DNA from: Bimuria novae-zelandiae CBS 107.79
Lineage: Eukaryota > Ascomycota > Dothideomycetes > Pleosporales > Didymosphaeriaceae
NCBI GenBank assembly: GCA_010015655.1
Contig: ML976726.1
Coordinates: forward strand, 336,058 to 400,057
DNA length: 64,000 nt
Direction of reading: 5' to 3'
Made by a program: the position numbers and the translations under genes. Positions 32,167 to 41,339 of the stretch are shown in pieces. Positions within the stretch are counted from its first letter, which is position 1, and each line of letters starts with the position of its first letter. A model generated the notes under the pieces. The model was not told the DNA's origin. It was given only the letters and a program-made list of their open reading frames with translations, and did not search any database.

Positions 32167-35023
32167 TGTGGCCTGTTGATGTGGTAGGTTGATGGATTGA
32201 TGAGGAAGAGTGGTGGGTGTCGAGGGGTTGGGTGTGGATGTTTGCTTGCTCAAGTGCTACCAGGCAGCACTATGTATGATATAGCAGTTTGCGGGCGGCC
32301 AAGGCATGCAACGCAGGAATGAACTCTATGTGGCGAGCAGCAGAACAGCTCAGAATTACAAGAGGGGAAGAGGGGCTAGCTATAGGGACAGGAAAGAACG
32401 CCGGGCTAAAAGGGCATCGGAATTGGCGCGACAATGGTGGGAAATACCATGCGGCAGCAAGAATCGCATCGTCCAGAACGCTGCAGCGGATCGGCCGATG
32501 ACGAGACCAGCGGGCGATCGAGCCAATCAGCGTGCGCGACGCGCCATGGTAATCAGGAAACAGGCTTCGTCGCTATGCTATGCTATTTTCTGCAAATCCT
32601 ATACAGATCGCAATCGCTTGCAGCAGACGTCGCCGTCCGGTTCGCTGCACGCAGCCCACCACGAAACCGCGAAACCGCTCTACTGCGGAGCGTGTGTTCA
32701 GCCGCGGCGCGGACCCGCTGCTCTCTCGCGCGTCCAACGAATCCCTTTCGTCGTCGGCGAAGAGGTCCGCAGTGACATCATTGGTGGCCGCCCTCTAACC
32801 GTTCTCCCGCACGCCAGGACGCATTCACGGCTGATGCGCACAGTCACGTTGTCTCGTCCAGTTCATGACCCGCACATGTGCGCTTCCAAATGCCGGTGCG
32901 CTTCCAAATGCCGGTGTCGCTCTGCTCCTCCTTTTCGACGCCTCTGAGATTGTCCCCAGGTTCAATGGTAGGCATCCTTATCGCAGACCCGGACGCTCTG
33001 GGACGGCTGAACGGCATCTCTGCATTCCCCAGAAACCGCACCTTTCCAACAACGGACCTGCCGTCGCGCAATCGGTTTAGAAACCCCACCGAGCCCAATT
33101 GGGTGACGAGCAACGCGTAGCTCTTCCGCCACACGCACACCTGACAAACCTAATGCTCCAAACCTCCCTAATACAAAATCTCGAAAGGAACGGTACAGGA
33201 CACCGTGGCCAATCAGCACGCAGGACGCTCAACTCTCGGCTGCAGTTTAAAGAGCGGAAATGTCCCACACTTTGTCTCGAGGGCCAGCTCAACAACCCTA
33301 GCGAACCGTTTAACAAACATCTTCATAGCAACCTAATTCTGCGCAACAGTCTGGAGATTCGCCAAAGATTGAAGTGCAATCGCAAGTGCTGTGAGAGCAG
33401 GGCGCCTACCGGTGCTCCACGCGAAGTCCTGATCCTGGCCTGGTATGACCCACATGCTGAGCCTTCGTAGGGATCTTCATGTCGGTTGACGTGGAAGTAG
33501 GACTATCGAATTCTCGATTTCGCCATGACGATCGCCTCACATATCGATCTCTACGGATGGGAAATAACTGCTTTTCCCATGAGCAGCCGTGCGCCCACCC
33601 CACCATGGCGTCAACACCATAAAGGGACACGCAGAGCTGAAAAGCCCGGCTGCCGTCACCCATGCACGAACATCTGTGCCGTTGATGACTTCAATCGCTG
33701 GGAAGCGGGCTGTTGCGCTACGGACCCTGGCGCGAACTCTGCTTCACCCCCGCGGGTTTCGCATACCTTCGAAAGTCGAGCAGCTGTTATGACCATAGAT
33801 ACCTGGGATTATTCGAACGCACTCGTGTGTCCCGAAAGTAACCACTACTCACCGGTGACACCCCATTCAAACCCGAACCCAACTTCGCAGAGCGTCATCG
33901 CTCGTCTGCAGGGCCATTCAACCCTGGGCTCAGAGGGGCAAAACCCCCGGGTATGAGATACGCGATCCCTGCTGATACTTAAGCGGTATTGCATTCCTTG
34001 TGGCGACAAGGCCAGAAGAGGAAAATTGTATACGTGACGTGTGACGTATGAAGTCGCCAAGATCCCACGTCAGACAAAATACCAATCCAACTACATAGAT
34101 CTGACCGTTACCCCTCCCCACAGAAAACCTTCGCGAAGAACATCACATTCAGCTATCAGTCCTGATCTTCTATCGGGGGCTGTGTCCCCATACCCTGGTG
34201 GGACAAACTTAGACATCACCCCACGTTCGGATTTATTCAACGTGCTTGCAGCTCACGGCATTCTTATCCAACGCACAAAATTATCCCACTACAGTAAAAC
34301 GAGATAAAACCGTTGCTCTCGGCATACGTAGGATTGTCATATCCCTGCACGTTTTTAGCGAGGTATTAGATGCAATTAGCTGGAATAGAGTTCCGAAAGT
34401 TTTAACGCCACTGTCAGAATCTTAAGAAAACCTACAGCATTCAGCTGATTGTGAACTCGGGATTAGACCTTTAGGATCTACGACTGATAGCACGGACTCC
34501 AATCCACTTAATAGGACTGTATGCAATACTTACTTCATATTACCAGAATCGCTCATGGCGGCACTCACTAAGGACAGTGCCCATCCGCTGGACTAGAGTA
34601 AGGCGGACCACCCAAAGAAAGGCATTATGCAACTTCTATCATGCTCACGGCGTAGCTCTCCGTTTTTCCTCGCGCTCAAGTTTCGAGATCTCGATATCTT
34701 CACCATCGCACACCGACGGACCTGTTAAAACATAAGAAAAGTCGCGTGCTATATTCAAATCAAGCAAGCTCAGCAGGTCGCAAAGCGTTACATGCGTCTG
34801 CTCACGATAAACGTTCCAGGATCGTGCTGTTCGCCGCATTCAGCGTATAGTGGTCTAAAAGATTTGGCTTAGCTTGTGTCACTGTGGGGAACACCGTGCA
34901 ACTCCCACTGGGTGAACAATTAGACGCCGATTAGTTCAACGTTGTCTTCCAAGTCTGGTAGCGAGGAGCTACCATTCACTTGGCTTTGTCTGGAGTAGTG
35001 TTATTAGGGCCTGTTCGGTGGCC
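32167..35023. other. 2.9 kb without a recognisable gene
   Basis: This stretch contains the bZIP promoter and leader and then GC-normal sequence up to an LTR fragment. The longest frames (32306-32947 plus, 213 codons; 33525-33956 plus, 143 codons; 33099-33470 plus) are Arg-rich or Pro-rich, lack family motifs and overlap frames on the other strand. A noncoding RNA or species-specific gene cannot be excluded. Confidence 0.5.
32881..32916. repeat. 18-bp unit, two tandem copies
   Basis: CGCTTCCAAATGCCGGTG occurs twice head to tail (32881-32898 and 32899-32916), in the bZIP upstream region. Confidence 0.9.
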
Positions 35024-35200
35024 TGTTAAGATCTGTTGAGACCCAACATGATGAGGGCGGGGCACTGGCACTTATCCGTGCGCCCGGCCAAGATTCCTAA
35101 CTCAGCTACGAGTCACGTGACAAGTCACGCGTCCCAGAAGTATCGGACGTCCCAGAGATATCTTGGCACGTAGGATTTTAGGACTCTCGAGACACTTAGG
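35024..35200 (+). repeat. Fragment of a Gypsy B-type LTR
   Basis: It begins TGTTAAGATCTGTTGAGACC and follows the U3 part of the Gypsy B LTR (47545 onward) for 177 bases, including CACGTGAC (35114-35121) and the CGTCCCAGAAGTATC motif. It then stops abruptly where PB-2 begins. The remainder presumably lies beyond the far end of PB-2, outside the window. It is scarcely mutated. Confidence 0.78.
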
Positions 35201-35514
35201 ATTTATCCCCCGCATGGCCAAAATCTGCCGCATACGGGCCACATGGAAATGGCCAATCAGGACAGCTGCCAAGAAAACACCAAATCTGTATCGTGATATT
35301 AGCAATTTCTGTTTACTAGCTAAAATACGCCTTTTTTAAAATTATTTATACTTATAAATAAGCTAAAAGCTGCTAGCCTACTTAGTAATAACTCTAACTG
35401 TAAAAATGGCCCCGACTGCGGGTCACTAAATCTATCAACAGTGCTAAGGCGATCCCTTAGGGAGGAAAGAAGGGCTAGGGCGAGGGGGATAAATAGGGTG
35501 AGAACCCTGACAGC

Positions 35515-35625
35515 GCTAGTCGATCCCTGTCTTGCGCTGTTACGCGCTCGTCGAGCACTGTCATGCGCTGTCATGCCCCGTCTAGCGCTGTCGTGTGCTG
35601 TCATGCGCTGTCGAGTGCTGTCCAT
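35515..35625. repeat. Imperfect 10-12 bp tandem array in PB-2
   Basis: Variants of GCGCTGTCATGC and GCGCTGTCGTG follow one another about eight times. The array lies in the subterminal part of PB-2, in a GC-normal patch between AT-rich blocks; it has no counterpart in PB-1. Both strands stay open across it (DSARRGMTAHDSARR on the minus strand), a by-product of the repeat. Confidence 0.75.
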
Positions 35626-36040
35626 GGCTATCGTCAGCTCTCAACCCACGCTTCGTGACACTAACTTTATAAAATATATAAAATATATAAAATATAGTAA
35701 ATCTAACGCTAAAAAGCCTAATTTACTAGTAAATTTGCTACTTAATTAGAAACCTCTTAATATTAGTAATATATATATTTTTAGAGAGGCTAACTTACCT
35801 AAAAATATTAATTATAATAATTTAATTATTTTATTTTATTTATACTTCTCTACTAACATTATAAACTATACAGTATCCCCCGCAGGGCCTGAATCTGCCG
35901 TACACGGGCCACATATGAATGGCCAATTAGATGAAAGCGTTCGAAACCTCCAAACCTTGCATCGTGATGTCAGCAATTCCCAAAAATCGTCAATTACCAG
36001 CTAAAATAAACCTTTTTTAGAAGCTCTACCATCTGCAACT

Positions 36041-37951
36041 ATGCCTAAAGGTGCCGTGACGCTGAGCAATGATGCCGACTTCGTCAGGTACACAAAGTAC
36101 TCGAAAAAAGCTGGTGTTTTGCCCAATCTGCCAAAGGATCCGCCACCCGACTGGCAACCGCTCAAGATCAACAACCCACGTATTTTTGGTGAGGCGGAGA
36201 TACCTGAAGGTATCGCGGGGGATCCTATTTCCCTATTCGAGTTGTTTTTTGACGTCGACGTCCTCGATAGTATCGCCCACCATACGAATCGCCACGCTGA
36301 GTTGCTCCGGCAAGCGCCCTCGCAGGAATATTGTAGAGACTGGAAACCGACGTCACCGGCAGAGTTGTACACGTACTTTGCAATCATCGTCTATATGGGA
36401 GTCCATCGCGAACCGTCACTGAAGGAGTATTGGCAGCCGGGCCATGTGANNNNNNNNNNNNNNNNNNNNNNNNNNNNNNNNNNNNNNNNNNNNNNNNNNN
36501 NNNNNNNNNNNNNNNNNNNNNNNNNNNNNNNNNNNNNNNNNNNNNNNNNNNNNNNNNNNNNNNNNNNNNNNNNNNNNNNNNNNNNNNNNNNNNNNNNNNN
36601 NNNNNNNNNNNNNNNNNNNNNNNNNNNNNNNNNNNNNNNNNNNNNNNNNNNNNNNNNNNNNNNNNNNNNNNNNNNNNNNNNNNNNNNNNNNNNNNNNNNN
36701 NNNNNNNNNNNNNNNNNNNNNNNNNNNNNNNNNNNNNNNNNNNNNNNNNNNNNNNNNNNNNNNNNNNNNNNNNNNNNNNNNNNNNNNNNNNNNNNNNNNN
36801 NNNNNNNNNNNNNNNNNNNNNNNNNNNNNNNNNNNNNNNNNNNNNNNNNNNNNNNNNNNNNNNNNNNNNNNNNNNNNNNNNNNNNNNNNNNNNNNNNNNN
36901 NNNNNNNNNNNNNNNNNNNNNNNNNNNNNNNNNNNNNNNNNNNNNNNNNNNNNNNNNNNNNNNNNNNNNNNNNNNNNNNNNNNNNNNNNNNNNNNNNNNN
37001 NNNNNNNNNNNNNNNNNNNNNNNNNNNNNNNNNNNNNNNNNNNNNNNNNNNNNNNNNNNNNNNNNNNNNNNNNNNNNNNNNNNNNNNNNNNNNNNNNNNN
37101 NNNNNNNNNNNNNNNNNNNNNNNNNNNNNNNNNNNNNNNNNNNNNNNNNNNNNNNNNNNNNNNNNNNNNNNNNNNNNNNNNNNNNNNNNNNNNNNNNNNN
37201 NNNNNNNNNNNNNNNNNNNNNNNNNNNNNNNNNNNNNNNNNNNNNNNNNNNNNNNNNNNNNNNNNNNNNNNNNNNNNNNNNNNNNNNNNNNNNNNNNNNN
37301 NNNNNNNNNNNNNNNNNNNNNNNNNNNNNNNNNNNNNNNNNNNNNNNNNNNNNNNNNNNNNNNNNNNNNNNNNNNNNNNNNNNNNNNNNNNNNNNNNNNN
37401 NNNNNNNNNNNNNNNNNNNNNNNNNNNNNNNNNNNNNNNATTACTCCACGCAGCAGGTCAAGCATCGTACTTGGCGACCTCTACTCTACTTTCTACTCGA
37501 TTTGAGCCTCAATAACGCGTATAGACTCTCCTCGTACTCCTCCGCCGTCCATACCAAACAATCGGGCCACAAGAAGTTCCTATACAAGCTTATAGAGCAG
37601 CTCTTTGAGCGTGGCACCAGCCTTTGCCACGGGTCAAAGAAGCGGGCAAGAGTCGACGACGTCGTCGTCACTGAGGAGAGCGCCCACAAGTCTATCAAGC
37701 TATTTGCAGAGGCAAAGACTTGTGCTATTTGTGCTACAACTGGGCGTAAGAGCAACAGCTCAGCGCCTTCAAGGATGCCTCTCAAGACGACTTCAGGCAA
37801 CAGACGTACTCCGAGGACGTTGTTTGACTGCTCCGTCTGCAAGTTGCCTTTGTGTAGGCCAGAAGTACGCTCTGAGTGCTGGCAAGAGCACCTACGACGT
37901 CACCGAACGATCAAGCAAGTTGACACGAAAATAAGCTCAAGTATCAAGTAA
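36041..37951 (+). CDS. PiggyBac-type transposase (DDE_Tnp_1_7), open frame across an assembly gap
   Basis: This would be a transposase of about 636 residues that cuts and pastes the surrounding element. Residues 1-136 contain the family front: LFELFFDVDVLDSIAHHTNR and SPAELYTYFAIIVYMGVHRE. Residues 137-467 are unread (N). After the gap come HRTWRPLLYFLLDLSLNNAY and then a C-terminal cysteine domain: CAIC, CSVCKLPLC and CWQEHLRRH, the zinc-binding end domain known from PiggyBac proteins. The frame stays the same across the 990-base gap if the gap size is real. The catalytic aspartates would lie inside the gap, so activity cannot be judged. No RIP-type stop is present in the 921 readable bases. 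Start ATG is at 36041, 170 bp inside the element. Confidence 0.85.
   Translation: MPKGAVTLSNDADFVRYTKYSKKAGVLPNLPKDPPPDWQPLKINNPRIFGEAEIPEGIAGDPISLFELFFDVDVLDSIAHHTNRHAELLRQAPSQEYCRDWKPTSPAELYTYFAIIVYMGVHREPSLKEYWQPGHVXXXXXXXXXXXXXXXXXXXXXXXXXXXXXXXXXXXXXXXXXXXXXXXXXXXXXXXXXXXXXXXXXXXXXXXXXXXXXXXXXXXXXXXXXXXXXXXXXXXXXXXXXXXXXXXXXXXXXXXXXXXXXXXXXXXXXXXXXXXXXXXXXXXXXXXXXXXXXXXXXXXXXXXXXXXXXXXXXXXXXXXXXXXXXXXXXXXXXXXXXXXXXXXXXXXXXXXXXXXXXXXXXXXXXXXXXXXXXXXXXXXXXXXXXXXXXXXXXXXXXXXXXXXXXXXXXXXXXXXXXXXXXXXXXXXXXXXXXXXXXXXXXXXXXXXXXXXXXXXXXXXXXXXXXXXYSTQQVKHRTWRPLLYFLLDLSLNNAYRLSSYSSAVHTKQSGHKKFLYKLIEQLFERGTSLCHGSKKRARVDDVVVTEESAHKSIKLFAEAKTCAICATTGRKSNSSAPSRMPLKTTSGNRRTPRTLFDCSVCKLPLCRPEVRSECWQEHLRRHRTIKQVDTKISSSIK
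36450..37439. other. Assembly gap (990 N)
   Basis: A run of 990 undetermined bases lies entirely inside the PB-1 transposase. Its length is a multiple of three, so it may be an estimated or masked length. A gap here suits an element present in near-identical copies that short reads could not place. Confidence 0.95.
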
Positions 37952-39307
37952 TTCTATGTTAAAACCTCCAAGAATGCAATCTCTATACAAATTTGCCCTA
38001 CAAGCTCATATTATTTGGTTTTCATGCAGAGTCGGAGGGTTCATCCTATTGGCCACTTACATGTGGCCCGTGTACGGCAGATTCAGGCCCTGCGGGGGAT
38101 ACTATATAAATTAGTATGCTAAGGCCCTCCGCGCAGCAATGCCTAGTAGTTATTATAGTTAAAAACTAACGTCTTTAATAGAGCTATATACGTACTTTAT
38201 AATTATTATTTATATAGACGTCTACTAGGAGCCCTTATTAGCAAAGTACTAAAAGAAGGACTACTAGAACGCTCCTATATATAAAATTAATAACTTTATA
38301 TCCTGCTAGCGCTGGCAGTAGCTAGATTAATACCTATATTATATTAAAGTAGAGTAGAGCTTTTACTCCTTATTTAGCCACGTTTAGGATCTCTTTTAGC
38401 TACTCTGTAAGCGCTTGCTACTATACTAAATGCCTAGTAAGCACCTTTACGTTAATAAAGTAATTATAAGATTTACTAGACGTGCGTTAGAAAAAGTAAT
38501 AATTAAAATAAAGTCTATATGTAAGAGCTATAAGATTTAGTATTTAGTAAATAATAAAGTAATACTTAACTAGCTTCTTTATGCCCGTAGTAAAAGACCT
38601 ATTAATTTAATTAAAATTACTAACGCTAACGCAACTAGCAGGTTTTTAACTTTAATAAAGCTTGTTCCTATTACTCTTATATTTGCTAAGGATAACGCTA
38701 AAATGAGGCTTTTCTAGCTAGATATTATATTATTTAGGGTAATAACCTTTTTAATATAATATTTATACTTAAATATTTTAAATCTAAAGGCGTTAGCTGC
38801 GCCAGCACTATTAAAATAATAAAGATAATAAAATAGAAGATCTTTAAGTAGGCTACGAAGGTAGAACTTTAAATAAGTGATATACTTATTACCTATAAAA
38901 AGCTATCTAAAGAGCGCTTTAATAGTAATCTTATATAGCTAAAAATACACGCTTAGTAGTCCTTAAAGTAGGGTGAAATACGCTAGGCACTATTAGCGTT
39001 AAAGAAAGTACTAAAAGTAGCTTAAAGAGATAATTAGGTGGTGCTTTTTACTAGTATAGTTATAAATTATAAGTATTAACATTATCTCTAAGCATAGTAT
39101 TAACTTTTATATAGCTACTTAGTATGTTAAAAAGCTCTATTAACGCTTTAAGATAGTATTAAATAATAAAAAATCTTTACAGACGCCTTTAATAATAATA
39201 CTATTAAGTTACTAGGGATACTAATAATAATAAATAATTATAATACCTATAAGAGCAAGGTTCATTAATTTATTTAGTATAAAAGCTACTACTTTATTTA
39301 GTAGGCT

Positions 39308-39506
39308 TGTCCGATTACATGGCACTTTGCACTAAACTCAAAGTGTAAAGGTGGCTGGGCAATCCTACGCCAAGAAAAGAAGACTTCGGTAGCAGTCTAA
39401 CAGAACACGAATAAGACACAACACGAACATTATTAATTAATTATTATAACTATTAATTCTCATCATTGCATTAGCTTAAAGTGACAGAACACTATTAAAT
39501 CTAACA
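39308..39506. repeat. Solo Copia LTR, 199 bp, TSD AGGCT
   Basis: It begins TGTCCGATTACATGGCAC and ends TTAAATCTAACA, with AGGCT at 39303-39307 and 39507-39511. The first 25 bases match the reverse-oriented LTR of copia-2, and the end matches the LTR piece at 1-109. It interrupts the PB-2 transposase remnant. Confidence 0.9.
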
Positions 39507-40288
39507 AGGCTAAATAGTATATTTAGCGCCCTTTACTTTACTTTTTACTTAATTTAGTACTAAATAACGCCTATAAGCTATTATTGTATTTGTCTTAGCT
39601 ATCTATAAAAAAGGCGGGTTATAAAGACTTCCTATATACCCTAATTAAGTAGCTTTTTAAGCGCGGAGGCCGACTTTGCAACAGCAGTAATAAACGTTAG
39701 CACGTAGATAATATTGTCAGCAACGCTGGTAGTTCCCACACGTCTACAAAGCTATTTAGAGAGGGCAAGACCTGTGTATCTTATACGACGTCTAGGCGTA
39801 AAGTACACAACTTAGGACCCTTACGGCAGCCTCTTAAGACTACTTTTTGTAATTATAAAGCTCCTCCACGTACTCCGCATAGCAGCTTTAGCTATAGGGC
39901 GTGTAGGCTACCTTTATATAGACTAAAGGAGTGTCCTAAGTCCTAGCAAGAGTACCTATAGCGCTATTAAATAATTATATTAAAAGATACTTCTTAAAGC
40001 TAAACTATTAAGTAGTTTTATTATGGGGCACTCTCCTTTAATCCGATCTAGGTTAGGGTAATAAGGTAATAAGGTGCCTTATAAATTATTTAATAGGATA
40101 AGTTAATGCGACACTTAGCGCGTAGCTAGATAATTTAATCTTATAATAAATAAAATAACTATTAATTTATATAGGAGGACGTACTCGCACAGAAGATATG
40201 TAAGTTAACTATAAGGAGCGTAGAAAGGAAATTGTCCTGTATATATATATATCCTCCTTATCCCATAGAATCCTATGGTATCTCATAT

Positions 40289-40738
40289 TGTTATGAGGCT
40301 CTCACACCTTAGTCCGGTCCGGGTTAGGGCGGTAAGGTATCGTGGTGCTTCACGGATTATTTAATAGTATAAGTTAATGCGACACTTAGCGCGGCTAGAT
40401 AATCTAATCTTATAATAAAGTAAAATAACTATTAGTCTGTATAGGAGAACGTACTCGCACAGAAGATATATAAGTTAACTACGAGGAGAGAAATAACATA
40501 GGAGAATTATCACACTATATACTAGTCTATTTCCTCCTTGTAGTTCCGCCAAGACTCTGTAGTCCCAGGGACTCTGGTAGTCCCATGGGACTTCCTTTTA
40601 TGCGGGACTTTATTACGTAACTACTAACATAAGCTACCCTGCGCCTCTTTATATTTTATTATTTTTACTATCCTGTTAATAATTACTTTCTTAGCGTAAT
40701 TACCTAGCTTCCTTCTTTTAGTCCTTGTAGTCGTAACA
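40289..40738 (-). repeat. Gypsy A 3' LTR
   Basis: 450 bp, the same length as its partner. The CACGTGAC motif of the partner is converted here to TACGTAAC, a RIP-type change. Confidence 0.9.
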
Positions 40739-40887
40739 CTATCCTCCTTTTTAAGGTTGTTGTCCTGACACCTTGCTTCGCTATACTATACCGTTGGCGC
40801 GTAGGTGCTAATTATTATAAAGGTGCGTCCCCCCCGCGTCCTAAGGCAGGCTATAGCCTCTCCTTAATTCCCCTCGCCTTACTAACT

Positions 40888-41331
40888 ATGCCGAGAACCC
40901 CTTATTCGTCCCTTGCGACCCGTCGTGCCCGTGCGTAAAAGGTAGAAGCTTAGGGCCTAAAGATAGCGTCTAGTTATAAGCGTTATTAGAAGAAAAAGTT
41001 GCGGTGTTTTATTAACGCTGCCTCTAGGCAGTATGCGGGCTGTCTCGTAGCCCATGCTAAATATAGTCTATAGATTCTTAAGAAGGATTGGGAGCGCGTT
41101 TAAAAGGAGAAGCGTAAAAAGCGCCTTAAGCTTCTTTATGCAAAGGAGCTAGCTACTCGCTTAGAGCGTGAATTAGTGGAGGTAGAGGAGAAAGAGCATA
41201 AGTATACTTAATATAACCTGCGCATAGCTAATGTAATTAAGGCGTTAGAGTAGCTAGAAGAAGATCTAAAGGGTACGACTAGTATTCGCGAACCATCGCC
41301 ACACGTACCTCTAAGGGCTAACTTAGGCTAG
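40888..41331 (+). pseudogene. Antisense ORF of Gypsy A: Zn2Cys6-like cluster plus coiled coil
   Basis: On the strand opposite to gag-pol, an ATG 149 bp inside the 3' LTR starts a 148-codon frame (MPRTPYSSLATRRARA) that ends with TAG at 41331. It is broken by seven TAA/TAG codons, each explainable by C-to-T or G-to-A from Gln or Trp. At 40975-41064 it reads YKRY, stop, KKKLRC, eight residues, YAGC, six residues, Y. With Tyr taken as mutated Cys this is CX2CX6CX8CX2CX6C, the Zn(II)2Cys6 spacing with the usual K-K-x-L-x-C signature. A coiled coil follows (KKDWERV, KEKRKKRLKLLYAKELATRL, ERELVEVEEKEHKY). The same design occurs in B-prime, B and C. Function is unknown; a DNA-binding regulator is inferred. 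Confidence 0.72.
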
Positions 41332-41339
41332 TTATAGGC

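Larger units (their letters stand above)
35871..38104 (+). mobile_element. PB-1: almost unmutated PiggyBac-type transposon
   Basis: The ends start CAGTATCCCCCGCAGGG and finish CCCTGCGGGGGATACTA, with inverted similarity over about 60 bp including ACGGGCCACAT and GGCCAAT. TATA stands on both sides (35867-35870 and 38105-38108), and removing the element plus one TATA rejoins the PB-2 coding remnant in register. Canonical PiggyBac uses TTAA, so TATA is unusual. In contrast to everything around it, the sequence is GC-normal with an open transposase frame. Length is 2234 bp including a 990-N gap. Confidence 0.85.
35201..40018 (+). mobile_element. PB-2: RIP-mutated PiggyBac, host of PB-1 and further insertions
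   Basis: The left end (TTATCCCCCGCATGG, CGCATACGGGCCACATGG, GGCCAATCAGGAC) and the subterminal ATCGTGATATTAGCAA match PB-1 and PB-3. The transposase follows in pieces on the plus strand: DTNFIKYIKY at about 35650, then after PB-1 LTSLIELYTYF at about 38170-38200 (PB-1 has TSPAELYTYF), and after the solo Copia LTR PLLYFLLNLVLNNAYKL at about 39530-39580 (PB-1 has PLLYFLLDLSLNNAYRL). The right end is not visible because Gypsy C begins at 40019. Stops are frequent. 40018 marks only the last base seen before that insertion. Confidence 0.8.

Noticed and set aside
32167..32253. Longer bZIP start at 32253
   Set aside because: That codon is TTG; the first ATG is at 32166 and gives a normal bZIP protein.
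32306..32947. 213-codon plus-strand frame upstream of the bZIP gene
   Set aside because: Arg-rich composition without domain, overlapping frames on the same strand, includes an 18-bp tandem repeat, no splice or family evidence.
35320..35749. Repetitive proteins (DSARRGMTAHDSARR) on either strand of the tandem array
   Set aside because: Both strands are open only because of the repeat; it lies inside a dead PiggyBac.
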